Part shown: positions 23,721 through 37,200 of the stretch, piece by piece
How the letters are laid out: every line of letters begins with the position of its first letter
Numbering within the stretch: the first letter of the stretch is position 1
NCBI GenBank assembly: GCA_029207755.1
Contig: JARCOQ010000005.1
Coordinates: forward strand, 48,821,563 to 48,885,562
Length of the DNA: 64,000 nucleotides
From: Chamaea fasciata
Lineage: Eukaryota; Chordata; Aves; Passeriformes; Sylviidae
Direction of reading: 5' to 3'
Made by a program: the position numbers and the translations under genes
Notes under the pieces: model-generated
What the model was told of the DNA's origin: nothing
What the model saw: only the letters and a program-made list of their open reading frames with translations
Database searches by the model: none

Positions 23721-26700
23721 GGAAGATAGGGGAGAGCCAGGATCCAGGTGGAGCTTTGAGTTCTGTGCCTTGTAGGGCAGACCTCTGCTATGGCAGGAGT
23801 GCAGGAGCAAGCTTGCCTGGGCTCAGCCTGAGGCTCAGCATAACGGGGCAGCCCAGGCCAGCTGAGCTGGTGGCTCAGTGAGGGACAGCTGTGCTGAGGT
23901 CCCAGAACCTGTGCTGGGCCTCTTGAGACAGAGGGGTCTGCACCTGGCAGACCTGCACACCCACCTCTGCAGTGCAATTGCAGCCCCAAAGTGAGCAGCC
24001 CTCGGGTGCTTCTTCCCAGCTTTCACAAGCAAAAAAATTGGGACACCCATCTGATGCCTGGAGGCAAGTGTCAGCACAGGCTGAGGATAAAAACGTCACC
24101 ATCATTCAGAATGAAGGAGCCTGAATTGTCAGCTGAGGTCACTGGGGGAGGCCAGCATCAGCCCGAGGTAATGGCTGGTTAGGGCAGAGCTGGGGGCCCT
24201 CAGCCTCACTGCATGTCAGAAAGGAGCTGCAGAGCTTTGAGAAGCAAAGCACTGGCAGGCTCCTAGGTTCATCCATCCCAGAGCAAATGACATATATACA
24301 CTTCTAAATATTTTTGCCTCCTGGACTACCTGCTTTCCCAAGACACCACCCTTGCCATCAGAGCTTTCAGTCTTTGAGATGGTCCCAGATGCCACTGAAA
24401 TCAATGACCAGATTATTGTTCCTCTCTGAAGATTTTGGATTAGGCCTCCCTGTATTGTCAGGCTGATGTGAGCAAAATGTGGGTTTTCCACATTAAACGT
24501 AATCAAAACAAACCGTGCTCCCACTGGCTTGTGCAACAAATCATGCTGGGGGAATTGCTGGCATTAGGCATGATTAGCCCAAGTGCAGATGCCTTCCAGC
24601 TTGTAAACAATAGCCTAAAGGATTGGAGAGGATCACAAACAAAGCACTTACAGAGAAGACAGCATTTTCACAAGGGACTTGAGAGCTTATGTCCATTGGG
24701 GGTTTGTCTTTTAAAAATAAACTAGAAGTAAACAAATTGACAGAGACGGCTCTGAAGATTCTAAGAGAATGAAAGTGAGGAGACTGGATATAATACTCCA
24801 AAAATTAAGTAGGGGAAAACTAGACAGGGCTAATGGGTCCTCTTACATTCCTCCGCAAGATGTCCCACAGCCTTAGGAATGGGCAGATATTGGAAACCTC
24901 ATCTGTCATTGTGAATTAAGCCAGGTGGGATGTGTAAGGGATGCAGGAGAAAACCCTTCTTCAGTTCACAGGAGAAAAAAATCCCTAAAAAGTGGTGAGA
25001 AGAACAAAAGTATCAGGCAACTTGTGCTTGTTTTATGGTCATTCAGTCTGAGAGGGACGTTCCCTCCTTGAACTGCAAACTAGTGACAAATTGCTGTGAA
25101 TTTCAGCCTGAAAACTGTCCAAGTCATGGAAAGCATATTTGTATTGTACTTTTAATGTATTTTTTTAAAATCTCATTTTTATATAGGGTTTTTAAGGATG
25201 GACTGAACTATTTTCAGTTGTCTCATTTCTCCTGGCCCTGGCAGAGTGAAATAGCAAGTGCCCAGTTTCACACTCAAGAGCTCCTGCAAGGGGGCAACAA
25301 GTTTCATGACACTGATGGTCGCTCATTTTAATGACAAGGTGAATGGGAGTTGCGGCCAGAGCTCACCAGCATCTCTGTAACTGAGATGATGTTGCAAGGT
25401 GTAACGTGAGTGTCACGGTCTTTGTTCCCCTAGGAACTTCTAGAACAAGCCAGATCAGCTGAATTGGATCTGTTATGATCAGACTCATTATGTCCAGCTG
25501 TAGACCAGCTGTCCATTGCTACAGCAAGGAATGCTAAATCCAGAAAGACGTGAGCACCCTTCATGCTTTCCCTGTTTCTGCGTCTGCTGGAAACACGGAG
25601 TTCGTCCATTTGTTTAAAAGGTTCAGGTAGCAGCTATTCTGATCACAGAGTATGAGGTATTTTCCAGGTCCTTGCTGCTAGACTTTCAGTTCATCTTGAG
25701 TTCTTTTTGGAATCCAGCCTTGAATAATACAGGTGCAAATCCAGGCATTCTTGGTAGTATCCAGCCTCCATGTTCTAAGTGCTTCAGTACTACAGTTGTA
25801 CATTCTGCAGTACTGAGTTAGGAAGGACTGATGGTTCCTTTTATCCTTGGTCTTCTGTAAAGAGCTCTCCAAGGCATTGGGATAGTACAACGGGGCGGTG
25901 GAGAACATGAACTGCAGATCTTTTCCTGCTCTTCCAGACTGTGCAGGGAACCAACCAGATACAATGGCAACTCTAATGTACATGCTGAGATACCTAAAAT
26001 AATACCATGCAAACAAATCAGTCATATGTTATCCAGATGGGACTGTTCAAACCCAATAATAGCAGTAAAGTGCTCCCAAACTCTGCAGAGAGAGATTATA
26101 GAAGGATCAGGTATAATTATAGTGCCTTATTATTACCATTCTCATCATTCTTTCTAACAAAGCTTTTCAATAGGATAAAAAAAACTTCTTGCAGGAGATC
26201 CTAATGTGTTTGCTGGCATTTTTTCATTCTTCCTTCCTAGGCTATTCAAGTCAGCCCCTGTAAATGGAGTTACTAAATATCATAATGATCTTGGACTATA
26301 CGATCTTTCAGATGAAACTTTCTTTAACGTCTCTTTATGGCCTTGACTTCTCCTGAAACACCTCATTGTTGCTACCTCTAATGAGAGCACCAGCAAAAAT
26401 ACCCCTGTGCTGTTCTGATCCTTGCCTTGATACAAGCCCTTCCAAGCAGGGTTAAGTAATACCCTTGAAATTGAAATATTAGTGTCTGCAAGTGGCTTGT
26501 CTGTGTACTGCTCCATATATTCCACCTGGAATATGAGTGGAATCACTCAGCAAAGATTCCCTGCTTTGGAGAAAGTCACAGAGCTGGAGGTATGTATCTG
26601 CAAGGTGTTCTCCCCTGCCCAAGTCCCGTCTCCTCTGAACACCATCAGTGCTTGTGAGAAAAGCCCAGGGTTATCAGAATCGGACCACAGGCAAAATGGG

Positions 26701-29700
26701 TGCAAGAAACACACATCCTTGTCTGCAGGTTGGTCCTGTGGGCTGGCACCACTCAAGAGAAGGAAAAAAACCTCCGGCATTTATTCAGCAGTATCCCGTC
26801 CCAGATCACTGCAGATCCCTGCCATAAGAGGAGCCTGACAGTGCAAGGCAGCCAGCTCACCTTGGAGGCACAGCCACACAGCAGCTCTGAATCCCAGTGT
26901 GGACTTCCCTGGGAGGGGATTTTTCACAGGAGAGAAGTCCCCGGCAGCACTTCCACTGCTGCAGCTCCCCTAGCTTAGGGAGCAACTTGCTATGAGGAAA
27001 AGCTGTCAGTGAGCATGTAGAAGGTAAAAACTCTACCAACACATCTTGTTCTCAATCTGCAGCTCACCCTCTATTGCCATCTTCGTGGCCCTGATTTAGT
27101 GAACCCCTTGTACCTCTCTCAGCTTGGGGACGTGCCTGTGCCTGTACATGTGTCAAGTGTTGCAGTGCAGGGCAGCATCTCTCCCAGGTTCCATGGCTCC
27201 ATGCCCTGCTCACCTGCAAGTCCCAGGCAAACCAGGAGAAGCAATGTGGTTTGAACAGATGCAGCAGGTTTGGAGGGGGACGCATTAGCTTTGTTTCCTG
27301 GGCTGGGGGGGAAGGGGTGGTTTGCTGAAATGGGTCTTTCTCTTCTCATCTCCCCTGAGCACCTTGGCAGAGTCTTGCTCTCAACGCAGTGAAAGTAGGG
27401 CAAAGTCTAACCACATTTCAAGCTGTCTGTGTTTTTGGATTCTGGGTAACTGTGATCTTTATCTGTTCCTAGAAAAGATTTAAACAACTTGTAAACCACA
27501 GCTGGGCAGAGATATTAAAGGAAGCAGTACTGGAGTGGGGAAGGATCTCCCCAGAGTGTACAAAGTGAGGAGAGAGTGGTCTGCAGGAGCAACCATGGGC
27601 CCAGCTGTGGTAGAGGGTCTCAGCATGGCTACTTGGGCTGTAGGGGGACACAGTGGGGCTGCCTTAGGGAAACCTCAGTAGCTAGGTATAAAATGTGGGT
27701 ACGGGTATATACATCTATATATGTATAAAGAGCAATTTATATTAAATGGAGATACAATTAGTCACAGAAGAAGCTGTCTGAACCCTGCTATGGTATCTAG
27801 TCTCAACTCCATGCACTTGCTCCTGTTGAGGTTTGTGTCTCCATGCAGACAGGATATGCTTCCTCTTATACTCCAGGGTTTTTTGCATTTCTCATCCCTG
27901 TGGGACCCACATCTGTCATCAGGCAGTTCTCCAGGCAGAGAAGACATCCTTCCATTGGAGGGGTGGGAGTGGGTTCAGGCTCAGTGCCTAACCTCCAGGC
28001 CCACAGGGAGGTTCACAAAACCCCTCTGAGGTCTCCCCGTGGCCTACGGCAGCCTTGGATGCTCCCAGTGTGCTCAGCAGTGTTCTGTAAGGGTTTGAAA
28101 AACAAAACCCAATGATGTTTCTCTCGCATTAGGTCAAAACTACAGATCCTTGTCCTGTAGTTCTGTCAGCCAAGAATGTAGACAGCAGGTGGGAAATTCA
28201 GGGGTGGGGAGGAAAACAGAATGAAACACATTTCTGTATTGGCAAAAATCCTAGCAGAGATGTGGTTCTTCCAGCACATGTTTTTGCCAGGATCCTTTAT
28301 TTAGTTTTCATAGCCAGAATAGGGCCTGGTGGCCGAATAGTGTTTTTCCACCATAGGAGGGTGTGCTATTACAGCTGTGTCAGCCTGCATATTCTCCACA
28401 GTCCACAATCAAAGCAAAGAAGTTGAGGAATTAATAGAAAGAAAAGAAACAATATATTCACTTGCCAATGAGATACTTAGCTACTTAATCCTTTCCGAGC
28501 TTTCCTCCTGGGAGCTGGCAGAAGCCTGGAGTGCATGAAGAAAGTTGTGCCAAGCTAAAGCGGGGTGTGACTGCACTCAAGTGTCTGCTGCGGGGGTCCA
28601 TGCTGGCTCCCAGGGTCACTGCAGCTGTGCTGCCTGTTCTACTTCCCAATGTCCTGAGCTGAAAAGCTCCTGCAGGCTGAAGAAAGGGTCCCCCCCCCCG
28701 CAAAAAAAAAAGAAAAAAAAAAAAGAAAAAAAAAAAAGAAGGAGAAGACATTAAAAGGAAAAATAAATAAAAAACTAAACCCAGAAAAAAGGGAGAGAAA
28801 GAGCAGGCAAGGAAATTAGGTGGTTTGGGTGAAACAGAGTGCAGGGACTTCTTGAACAAGCTTACGGGGAAGGAGCTTAGATTCGGGGTCAGCTGTGGGG
28901 CAGGCTTGGGTACCTGGGGGCAGTCAGAAACTTGCTAGGCTGTGGGGTTGGCACATCTGGCCACTTCTAAGCAGGGCTGAGGCCCAAGCAGACAAGACCA
29001 GAAAGGGCCATCTGGCGAGGCCATTGCTGGCAGGAGCCAGCCCTGCGGCTCCCTTGCAACTGCTGCCATCTTCTCCAATATGATCCTCCCTGTGTGTGCC
29101 CTGCACAGGACCCAGCACCTGCCAAATTTGTCTGCCTCCCCCCCTTCACCCCCAGCAGGGGGGATGCACAGCCCTTCACTCAGGACAGTTTCAGAGCATG
29201 ATGTGCACGCCTCAAGGCATGCTGCTGGCAAGCAGGGACTCAGGGGCTCCTGTTTTAGGAGAGCTGGCAGCATGCCCTGCTCCTGCCCAGCATCCCACCC
29301 CCAGCATTCTGCAAAATGTGAGAAAAAAAATTGCTAATGTGAGAATGTTTGGGCTGGCCTGGTCGTGGCATTGAGGGGCTGGTGACACATCCTGTGACCG
29401 TGGGAGGGCTGTGTGCCTAGGACTCTGGTACTCATGCTCCCATGAGGACAGTCGAGGTGTGTGAGTCTGTGGCTGTTTGTGGGGGACACTCCTTTGAGCC
29501 TGCCCCTGCTGAGGCAACCACAGTAAGCTGAACACCATTACCAGCACCTTGACTACTGCAGCATCACTGGAGAGTGGCATGAAATAGGTACCTGGGCTTT
29601 GCTTGTGCTGGGAAGCACCCACGCGTGGTGCCAAGAGGCCTCTGCAAGCTGAGAATTGTCATTCATAATAAAACTGCTCCTGGCAGGAGTTTCCAGAGCA

Positions 29701-30130
29701 CCCTCGGCATAGAAGGTATGGCCTGTGAGCGTGGAGACGGCTGGAGGCAATGCTGCCGGCAGCTCCCTGTGCTTTGCCCCCGGCCTGGGGGCTGCTGCCC
29801 CCCAACAGGGCTCAGCAGCAGTGACTCGGCTGCCGCTGCCAGAGAGGTCTGCGAGGGGGGTGTCCTGTCCGGTGGTGGAGCAAGAGGCATGTGCGGGATG
29901 ACTGGGCCGGGCTGCTGCGGAGACAGTGACCTCTGGCGCAGAGGGGCGACGAGGGCAGGACACAGCGGGGACGGGTTACACCCGCGGCACACAGGCTCAT
30001 TCTCCTTTTCCACGCCCCGTCTTCTGCTGCTCCTGCCTGACGGGCGAACTGCGATTGCAGGATCTGGAGCTTGCCGACTAAAAGTTGTTCCTCGAACTGT
30101 TGAGTACGGTTAATTAGCATTAATTTCACC
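23721..30130. other. intergenic, no gene supported
   Basis: About 6.4 kb without a convincing exon. A 115-codon minus-strand frame at 25678-26025 has a fair acceptor near 26000 but matches nothing I know. An A-rich low-complexity stretch with a C9 run sits at 28691-28740. The region separates the SOCS1-like gene from the second CpG island. Confidence 0.4.
28691..28740. repeat. C-run plus A-rich low-complexity tract
   Basis: Nine C followed by A10, A12 and A12 blocks separated by single G. Simple sequence only; frames across it are artefacts. Confidence 0.8.
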
Positions 30131-30235
30131 TTAAGAGGGTCCTAGCTGTGCTCGTTTTCTCCAGCGTTGCGACTCCTCCGGTTCCTCGGTGCCCTGGGCC
30201 CGTGGTGGGTGGGTGGGTGAGCGGGCAGGTGCGGG

Positions 30236-30262
30236 AAGGAGGGAGGGAGGGAGGGAGGGGGC
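30236..30262. repeat. GGGA tandem repeat
   Basis: Six to seven GGGA units in the CpG island. It could form a G-quadruplex on the + strand. Confidence 0.85.
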
Positions 30263-30325
30263 TGCCGGGGCGGCGGCGCCATCTTGTGGGGGAGGGCGCG
30301 GGGTGGCGGGAGCGGCCGCCGCCCC

Positions 30326-30362
30326 TCCCCGGCCTCCCCCCGGCCTCCCCCCCGGCCTCCCC
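30326..30362. repeat. CCCCGGCCT-like tandem repeat
   Basis: Four imperfect copies of a 10-11 base unit (CCCCCCGGCCT) within the CpG island. It is G-quadruplex-prone on the minus strand. Confidence 0.75.
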
Positions 30363-31370
30363 GCCATGGCGGCACGGCCCCACCGGGGCTCAGGGTCCCG
30401 CGGGGGCGGGGGAGCTGCCCGGGGGAAGATTTAACCTCTGGTTCATGCGGACTTAGCATGGCCCGCTCCGCCCTGGCCTCGCGTCAGCCCCAGGCCCGGC
30501 CAGGTAGATGTTCTTCTGGAAGGTGTGACCCTGAGTAGGCAAAGCTCTCCCGCCAGGCGAATTCCCGCTGGCCACACCTTGCCACACAAGGAGCCCGTGA
30601 GGGAGAACGGGTGGGAGCTCCGCGAGGCTGAGGCACGGCCCTGGGAGTGCATCAGGCCTGTGGTGGTAACTTAGTCCCTGGGGATCTTTCCAGCAGGTGA
30701 GCAGGGAAGAAGCAGGAGTGGGTGATTTCTGAGGCAGACTTGTTTTGCTGGTGAAAGGGAATTAGAGAAATGTCCTCTCCCTTCCCCACGGTGGTGTCAG
30801 CACCTCTCATTTTCTGTTTTGCCATCAAGTCACTGATCATTCTGTTCCCTAGAGCAATTCAGTGGGTAGAAATGTAGTGAGGGCATTGGCAGCTTTTGCC
30901 TCAGCATCATCCAGCCCTGTTGAGAGGCGCTCGACACACAACAGTGGTAAAAATGCTGGCAGAGTGATGGCCCTGCTCACGCTGGCTCTGCTGTCACTCC
31001 TGCCGCCAGACAGAGGGAAACTGTACGCCCTGGAGTCTGGGGTTAGAGGAGTCAAAGAGATTGTGAATCCTCAGAGGCGCACGTGTTGCCACTGGCTGGC
31101 TTTCCAGGGATGGGAGTTTGAGCTGGTCTCTGACAAGGCAGCAAACCCAGAGCTGCATGCTGGGGAATGCTGTGAAACGCTCTGAGGAATCAGGCTGGTT
31201 GAGTTGCTGCAGCTCTTCTGTGCGCCAAGTGGAGTTTCTGTTTTGGATGGCTGTGGTGTTAAACGCTTCAGCAATAAAGAGGCTTTGTTGTGGTCTCTGC
31301 AGCTTTGCTTTTGCCTTAGCTAGCAGCCGCCTTTTTGTTTGAATTAATGCTTTCCCTGGAGTTGACTGTG

Positions 31371-31403
31371 GGGGTGGGTGGGTGTGGGGGTGTGTGTGTG
31401 TGT
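31371..31403. repeat. GT/GGGT simple repeat
   Basis: Alternating GGGT and GT units, ending in a (GT)n run. Confidence 0.8.
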
Positions 31404-32210
31404 TGACTTGTGGGTGTATATTGGATGCAGCTGTGAACAGGCACTTCTGGTAGGTGCAGCACTTGCCCAAACTTGTTGTTTGTGCCTGAACAATGTGCTT
31501 TTCCTCCGTGGGAATGCTGGCCACTACTGTGGGCTTTTTAAAGCGCTTGAGTGAAATTACAGCCAGTTTTCAGCTACAGGGAGAAACTGGCTTGAGTCTA
31601 TCCCAGTCCTGTATTTAATTTCAGGAAGTGTCAGCATTCGCTGCATCAAAGGAAGGACCAAGCCATACAGATCCTGGCCAGTCAGTGCTGTGGTGAGTTA
31701 CAACTGGCCAGGCATGTTCCCTCCTCGTCATGCTGCAAGGACCGGCTCACATGCACCAATGTACTGTATAATGCATGAGTGAAGGTCATACGATGACCTA
31801 TTCCTTCAGAGCTTTTTAATTTGTTTCCTTTGGCACAGGTATCCTGGTCAGTTCCACGTAAGTTTTGGGGCAATCAGTTCACTCCTGCTACAGGCTGGTA
31901 ATAGCAACTCCCCTGCTTTTCCTCATCTTCCTCCCATTTATGTCTCCAGGGTTAAAACTCAGTTCAGAATCCCCAGACCAAATTGAATTAGAATTTAACA
32001 TTCAAAGATTTGGGCTTTCTTTAGGCTCTAGGGAGCAGAATGTCATCCTGCCTCGAAGTTAATAGCTGCTGGGTAGTCGTTTCAAAGCTATTTCTTTTCA
32101 GTGAGTTCTACCATAGCAAATCCCAGCAGTGAATGTATTTCTGGCCTGGCTGTGCCTTTAATCCCACAGCTGAGTCTTAATGTGTGATCTCTTTTGAAAT
32201 GCTAGGGGTT

Positions 32211-32308
32211 TGATTTTTTTGTTTTTGTTTTTGGTTTGGTTTTTTGGTTGGTTTTTTTGTCTGTGTGTGTTGTTTTTTTTTTGTTTGGTTGGTTTTGGTT
32301 TTGTTTTA
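32211..32308. repeat. T/G-rich low-complexity tract
   Basis: Irregular TTTTTG and TTTGG units for about 100 bases. The Lys/Asn/Gln-rich frame on the minus strand here is an artefact. Confidence 0.8.
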
Positions 32309-34213
32309 ATTCCAGACGGTGATATTTCTTGGACTTGGCATTTTGAGTGGCAACAGGGTTGTTTATAGGAAGAGACAGAAAGGAGGGAAGGATGATGTTG
32401 ACCTAGCAGCCCTACAAACCTACCACACTTAATCCACTTATCACCCTCAATTCCTGAAGCAGATAAATGCTGATAACAGTTAAAACACATCACTGGCAGG
32501 AGCAGCATGTTCTGTCCTCTAGAAATACATCGATACTGGAAATTACAAAGCTGTGTGCTACCATGGGGATGAGCTGAGGAATCTCATATAAGCTGATATA
32601 CGAGCTGAGGAAGCCCTCACTACTCAGCGAAGTTCTTCCACAGGAAGGTAGTGAGCTTCTGCTTCCTTCTCCCTCCCTGCCCCAACTACCTTGAGATGCC
32701 TCTCAGGCCTGAGAAAGGCTTCTGAATACTGTTTGACCCCACAGCCACAGCTGCGTGATCTGTGGCTCCATATCTGAAATACCAAGTGGGCCCCAAGTGT
32801 CTTGTTACCGCTTTTTGATTGTCCTTGCTGCTCAGCATTAAGACCTGTGAGGAGTGATTTTCAGCTGAGACCAGCCCCGTGCAGTTCACATCAGCATGTC
32901 TTGGGGAGAGGAGTTGGTTTTGGCTAATCTGAGCTAAGCCTTCCCTGGAGGAGTGCAGCTGCTGCACCAGCCTTGCAGAGCCACACAATGCCACTTTCTC
33001 CTCTCCCCATCTGTTAAGGCTCTCAGCAGGGTACTGGAGACATCCCTGGGCATCATGTAGCTGCATGCCTTCCCCTGTGTCAAGACCCCTTCCTCCTGGG
33101 GACCTATCCTAGACTGAACAGGAGGAAAAATGCTGTAAACCAAAGGCTGTTTACTCTAAACCTCGTTCCTACAAAGTCCAGAGGGATAAAACAACTGATA
33201 GTGCTTTTGAATACACAAAGCCTACAGGCTCATCTGCTGCCCTTAGGTCTTTCCCCACATGGCCACCCCCCACCAGTCTCTGCAGCACAGCACCCCACAT
33301 GAGTGAGCACCCTTGAAGTTGCAGCAAAGTGCTTTCTTGTGGACAGTGCAATTGTCTCCCAAGAAGTGTGAAAGGAGGAAGCTGCCTAAAGAGAAGTGAA
33401 GACCTCTCAGCCACTGGAGTTTTTGAGTCAGATGCTGCTCAGCTGTTGCATTGCAGATGTCTTAGCTAAAAACAAGCATTCATTGAAAATCAAAGACTCT
33501 TCGTGAGTATAGGTGGCAGGAACCTCCCACAAAACGTGGTTTTTCCTCTTCAAAGGGCTCTTTTTAGATTTGCCTACAATAGATTACTTAAAGCTTGCCT
33601 GCATTGCGAAGCTGATTCAGAGCCAGCATGGTGTGGATCTGAAGCAGCCTAGCTGTTCAGGATGAATTCGCTGTCTGGTTGTTGTCGCATTGTGAATGTG
33701 AGTGCCATCCTCTGAAGGGACCTAGTGGGGAAGTTGGCTGTGGAGGGCCATTTTGTGGAGTCAGTGGTACAGCAGAGCCATTGCTCTGTACTGACTACTC
33801 GTGTGTACTGGTTTTCTGTGTTGAAGGCAAAACAGGTGATCCCACACTTGAGTTTTCATGTCACTGTGGAAGGTGACAAAGTTTGTTTTAAATGCATGCA
33901 ATACTTTATAGTCATCAGGAAGCAAAGCTGTGTGTGTGTAAAGTGCTTTCCGCCTAGTCTTTGGACACCCGCTGGGAGGTCTATCACCATCATTGTAGTA
34001 CAGAGAAGTCAGCCCTGCTGTGGGGAGGAGTCTGACCAGAAAGCAGAAGCGCCTGCATCTGCCAGGAACCGCTTGCGAAATGCAGTGTGTGTACATCCCG
34101 CCTGTCCCTTTGCAAACAGGAGGGGATCAACCAGCTGCCCTGGTGTGAAAATACCTGACAAGCCCCCATCTCCTTTGCCTTTTGGATCTTCGTGTCTGGT
34201 TGCGTTCTTACAG

Positions 34214-34284
34214 CCTTTGACCCCCTGTCATGATCCCTAATCTAAAAGTCATCTTCCTGTTTCTTTGGTTGCTTCAGTGTGGAG
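34214..34284 (+). CDS. NFAM1: NFAM1 exon 1, signal peptide
   Basis: Coding starts at ATG 34230, with an in-frame TGA at 34218 and G at -3. Nineteen codons, the last split, encode a hydrophobic leader (VIFLFLWLL core). The donor is GAG|GTAAAC and leaves phase 1, typical before an Ig exon. A good acceptor (GCGTTCTTACAG) ends at 34213, implying a non-coding exon upstream that I could not place. Confidence 0.75.
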
Positions 34285-37200
34285 GTAAACAAATATTTTC
34301 TTTGTAATTTTTTTTGTTTACTCTCATGTTTTTCATATTAGAGCATTTCCAGCTGCTATCTTTTGCTAATTTCCAGAGAACCCCTCTAGGAATTTGCATG
34401 CTGCTGCTATTTCTGTCTTTTAAGCATTTCAAAGCTAAGAGAGTGAATCCTCAAGAAGGGGGAAATGTGGGAGAAGAGTTTGATAACCTAAATAAAATGG
34501 CTTGGCTTTTTCCTTGGTATGTCCTTTTCAACCTAGTGGCTTCTGGGATAATACAAGAAATGGATCTCTCCTCTCTTTTCTTACAATAGTTCTTAGCTGT
34601 GTCTTATATAGAAACTATATTCATGTATGTTCTGCTACGTAGAGATGAGGAGAAGAATGATGAATGATTTTGTCCCAGAATAAATCGCTTGGGTTATCAC
34701 TCCCACAGTGTCTGCAGGATTTTGTTACCACCTTTCCATAATATTGTATCTAGTGTACACAGGACTGAGCATGTCCCTGAGGACTGTACTGTATCTCAGT
34801 TGCTTTTACAGCCAAGAACCTTTCTCTGGTGGTGTAACTTAAGCTCTTCCTTACTGTCAGGCTGTTGTCCCTGGCTATATGATCTGTAGAGAATTTTCCT
34901 TAACATATGGTACTTCCCAACAGTCCTTTCTGGGCAGTAGCTGTGCCCTCTCTCCATTGTTGTCCCCCACCATGAATCCTTAGTGCTCAGCATTCAGCAG
35001 TGCTAAGTCTGAGCCTTTTCCAATGCTGGCCCCCGCTGTGCCGAGGTGACACTCCTTTTGTGATGCAGCGTTATGGTGACAGAAAAGCAAGCCTGGCTGT
35101 GCTCTGGGACAGCTTTAATACCTTGTTATGAGCCTGTTCATAGATGCAGAACTCCAGGGAATCCCATCAAAAGCATAAATGGAAAAGCCTGCCCATCCCC
35201 TACTTTCTCTCTCTACCCTTTTTTCCCTCTTCTCCTTTCATGTCTCTTTAGAAAGAATCCTTCATTTTTGTGAGAAGACTTGGAAGTTTCCAGTTCCCTT
35301 TCTCAAAGAGCCTCCTCTTAAGTTGCTTTTCATATGGTGTTATATCAGCTGACAAACAAATAGATCCAGAGACTGCCTGATATTGAACCCAGATGTGGCT
35401 GGGAACCAAAGAAGTCCTGTACCCCAGTCTCCTTACTAGCCTGTGGCTCACTCTTAGGTTTTTTTTTTTTCTTTTTATTAAACAAAACAGGGGATGAATT
35501 GTGTAGTTTCCCCATCTTATTCGTCCTCTCTTTTAACTTCTGATGACACTGTCTACTGAGTTACAGTGATACATCACTTTAAACTGCCTTGTATGTATTG
35601 GGAGGATGCACGTGAAGGGCATGCTTTATTATCTCTACCTAAGATACTGTCATGTATAAATACTTAAGATCTGCAGTCATCTGCAGATAGTTCCCATAGC
35701 TAACACTGAGGCTTGTGCTTTGCTCCTGTTTAAGAGCAGCAAAGGTTTGGAGTGATTAAGCTGTGACTCATTTCTCATGGCCCTTGTGCTGGCCCCTGTC
35801 CAGAATATGCTATTTCCTTCCTCACTTGCTTTTCAGAAATATACTGTCCCACTGATAACACCTGCTTGTGTACAACACCTTCACTGCTGCAGAGCCACCA
35901 CCACACAGCCACACATGGATTCCCAAGTGGGGTTTATACCTTGGGAGTGTCAGGAGATGTCCAGCTAGCATTTATCTTGAAAAATCGCTTTCTATTCACC
36001 TTCTGTAAATACATTCATACACCACTGCAAAATCAGTTCACTTCCTGCTTCATTTCCTGTCTCTGTGTGCTGGTGTTTTACGGAGGAGCTCACAAGAGAA
36101 AAGGGGAAGCCTGTGAATGCAGCAGGCTATCGTGGATCAGACAGCAATTACCCAAGAGATGTGGCAGATCACACAGGGCACGTGCTCTGAATCACTCAGC
36201 TGCTGACGAGGGTCAACATTGCATGCTACAGGCATGCTTCCTGGTGTGTGGTTATTTTCACAGTGATCCTGTCTTTGGGGCAGCCATCCTCTCCTCACTG
36301 AAAGTGAGGTTAGGTGACTGCTGACAATTATTACCCTTACAGGGGGAAATGTTGATGTACAGCAAAACCCTCCAATCCAGGTTGCCCTGCTCAAGGAAGG
36401 AACATCCATCCCCTGCAAAGTCATCTTCCCTTACATGCCGAAATACACTAAATTTTCAATCTGCTATTACTGGATTAATTCACTGGATCAGAAGACATCT
36501 ATCTATAGTAGGTCGGAAAACGTACCCATTCCTTCTGGAGAAGAGAATAAAACTGCTGCCTTATCTTACGACTACAGAATCATGCCACTTGAAAACACCT
36601 CTTCTACTGGCACGTACTACTGCAAGGTCAAATGGAATGATATCGAAAAAATGGGAAAGGGAGTGTTTGTCCTTGTTAGAGGTAAGTGAACAACCAGAAA
36701 GGAAGGACAGGAGCTTAAAAATCAGCTGGATCTGGCTCTGAAAACCTGATCTTTGCTCTTCTTTTTCTCTGTCCACACATGCTATGAAGTCAGGTATCAA
36801 TAATGCTTACTGCCCAATACTAACTGCCATCAGGGTTGAATGCACTTGGCACAGGTAACCTGTGCTGCTGTTCCCAATGCATAGATGGGGACATGAAGAG
36901 GCAGTGATTTATATCTGCCCTGCCATAGCCTCTTGGGAGTCAGAATCTATCCAGGGAACCTGGGCACTGGGTCATGCGGTGCTGTTAGGTGCCAGTGTTC
37001 AGGAGACAGTGTGGTTTTTCCTTCAGCAGTGTGACAGAGGCAGCTGATAAGGTCAGTCATAAGGGTGCTTGCTGTAATCACATGTGCAGAATCAGCATGC
37101 TCAGTTTTAGGGACTCACAAACAGGTTATGGCCTCACCAACATGCCTCCCTCTTTTCCATTTGGTAGGAGTTGTTGGTTGGCCTGTTAATGAGCACACTG

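Larger units (their letters stand above)
30190..30540 (-). promoter_or_regulatory. CpG island with YY1-like site, probable promoter
   Basis: A dense CpG island. It contains GCCATCTTG near 30279-30287, i.e. AAGATGGC on the minus strand, which fits a YY1 element. Such elements usually lie just downstream of a start site in the sense direction, so leftward transcription is favoured. A palindromic CCGCCATGGCGG at 30361-30372 gives a good ATG context on both strands. A weak minus-strand donor (AAG|GTGAAA) lies near 30130. Flanking GGGA and CCCCGGCCT tandem repeats make frames on both strands that I do not trust. The gene served is unknown; a non-coding RNA divergent from NFAM1 is possible. Confidence 0.5.
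30545..34213. other. non-coding DNA upstream of NFAM1
   Basis: No supportable coding exon. It holds a GT-rich repeat at 31371-31403 and a T/G-rich low-complexity stretch at 32211-32308. A 68-base exon-like segment at 31625-31692 has a fair acceptor and donor, but its reading frame is not informative. Non-coding 5' exons of NFAM1 may lie here, because the first coding exon has a splice acceptor just before it. Confidence 0.4.

Noticed and set aside
30126..30459. Minus-strand Pro/Arg-rich frames starting at good ATG contexts in the CpG island
   Set aside because: Low-complexity translation of GC-rich tandem repeats, with no recognisable domain. Kept only as a promoter call.
30967..31041. A leader-like frame MALLTLALLSLLPP considered as the NFAM1 signal peptide
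   Set aside because: It lacks a good donor in phase 1. The frame at 34230-34284 has a proper phase-1 donor, an upstream in-frame stop and lies nearer.
31625..31692. A 68-base exon-like segment whose one frame reads SVSIRC, resembling the start of CD300/pIgR-type Ig domains
   Set aside because: Phases are 1 in and 0 out, the domain does not continue, and all three frames are open, so the match is probably chance.
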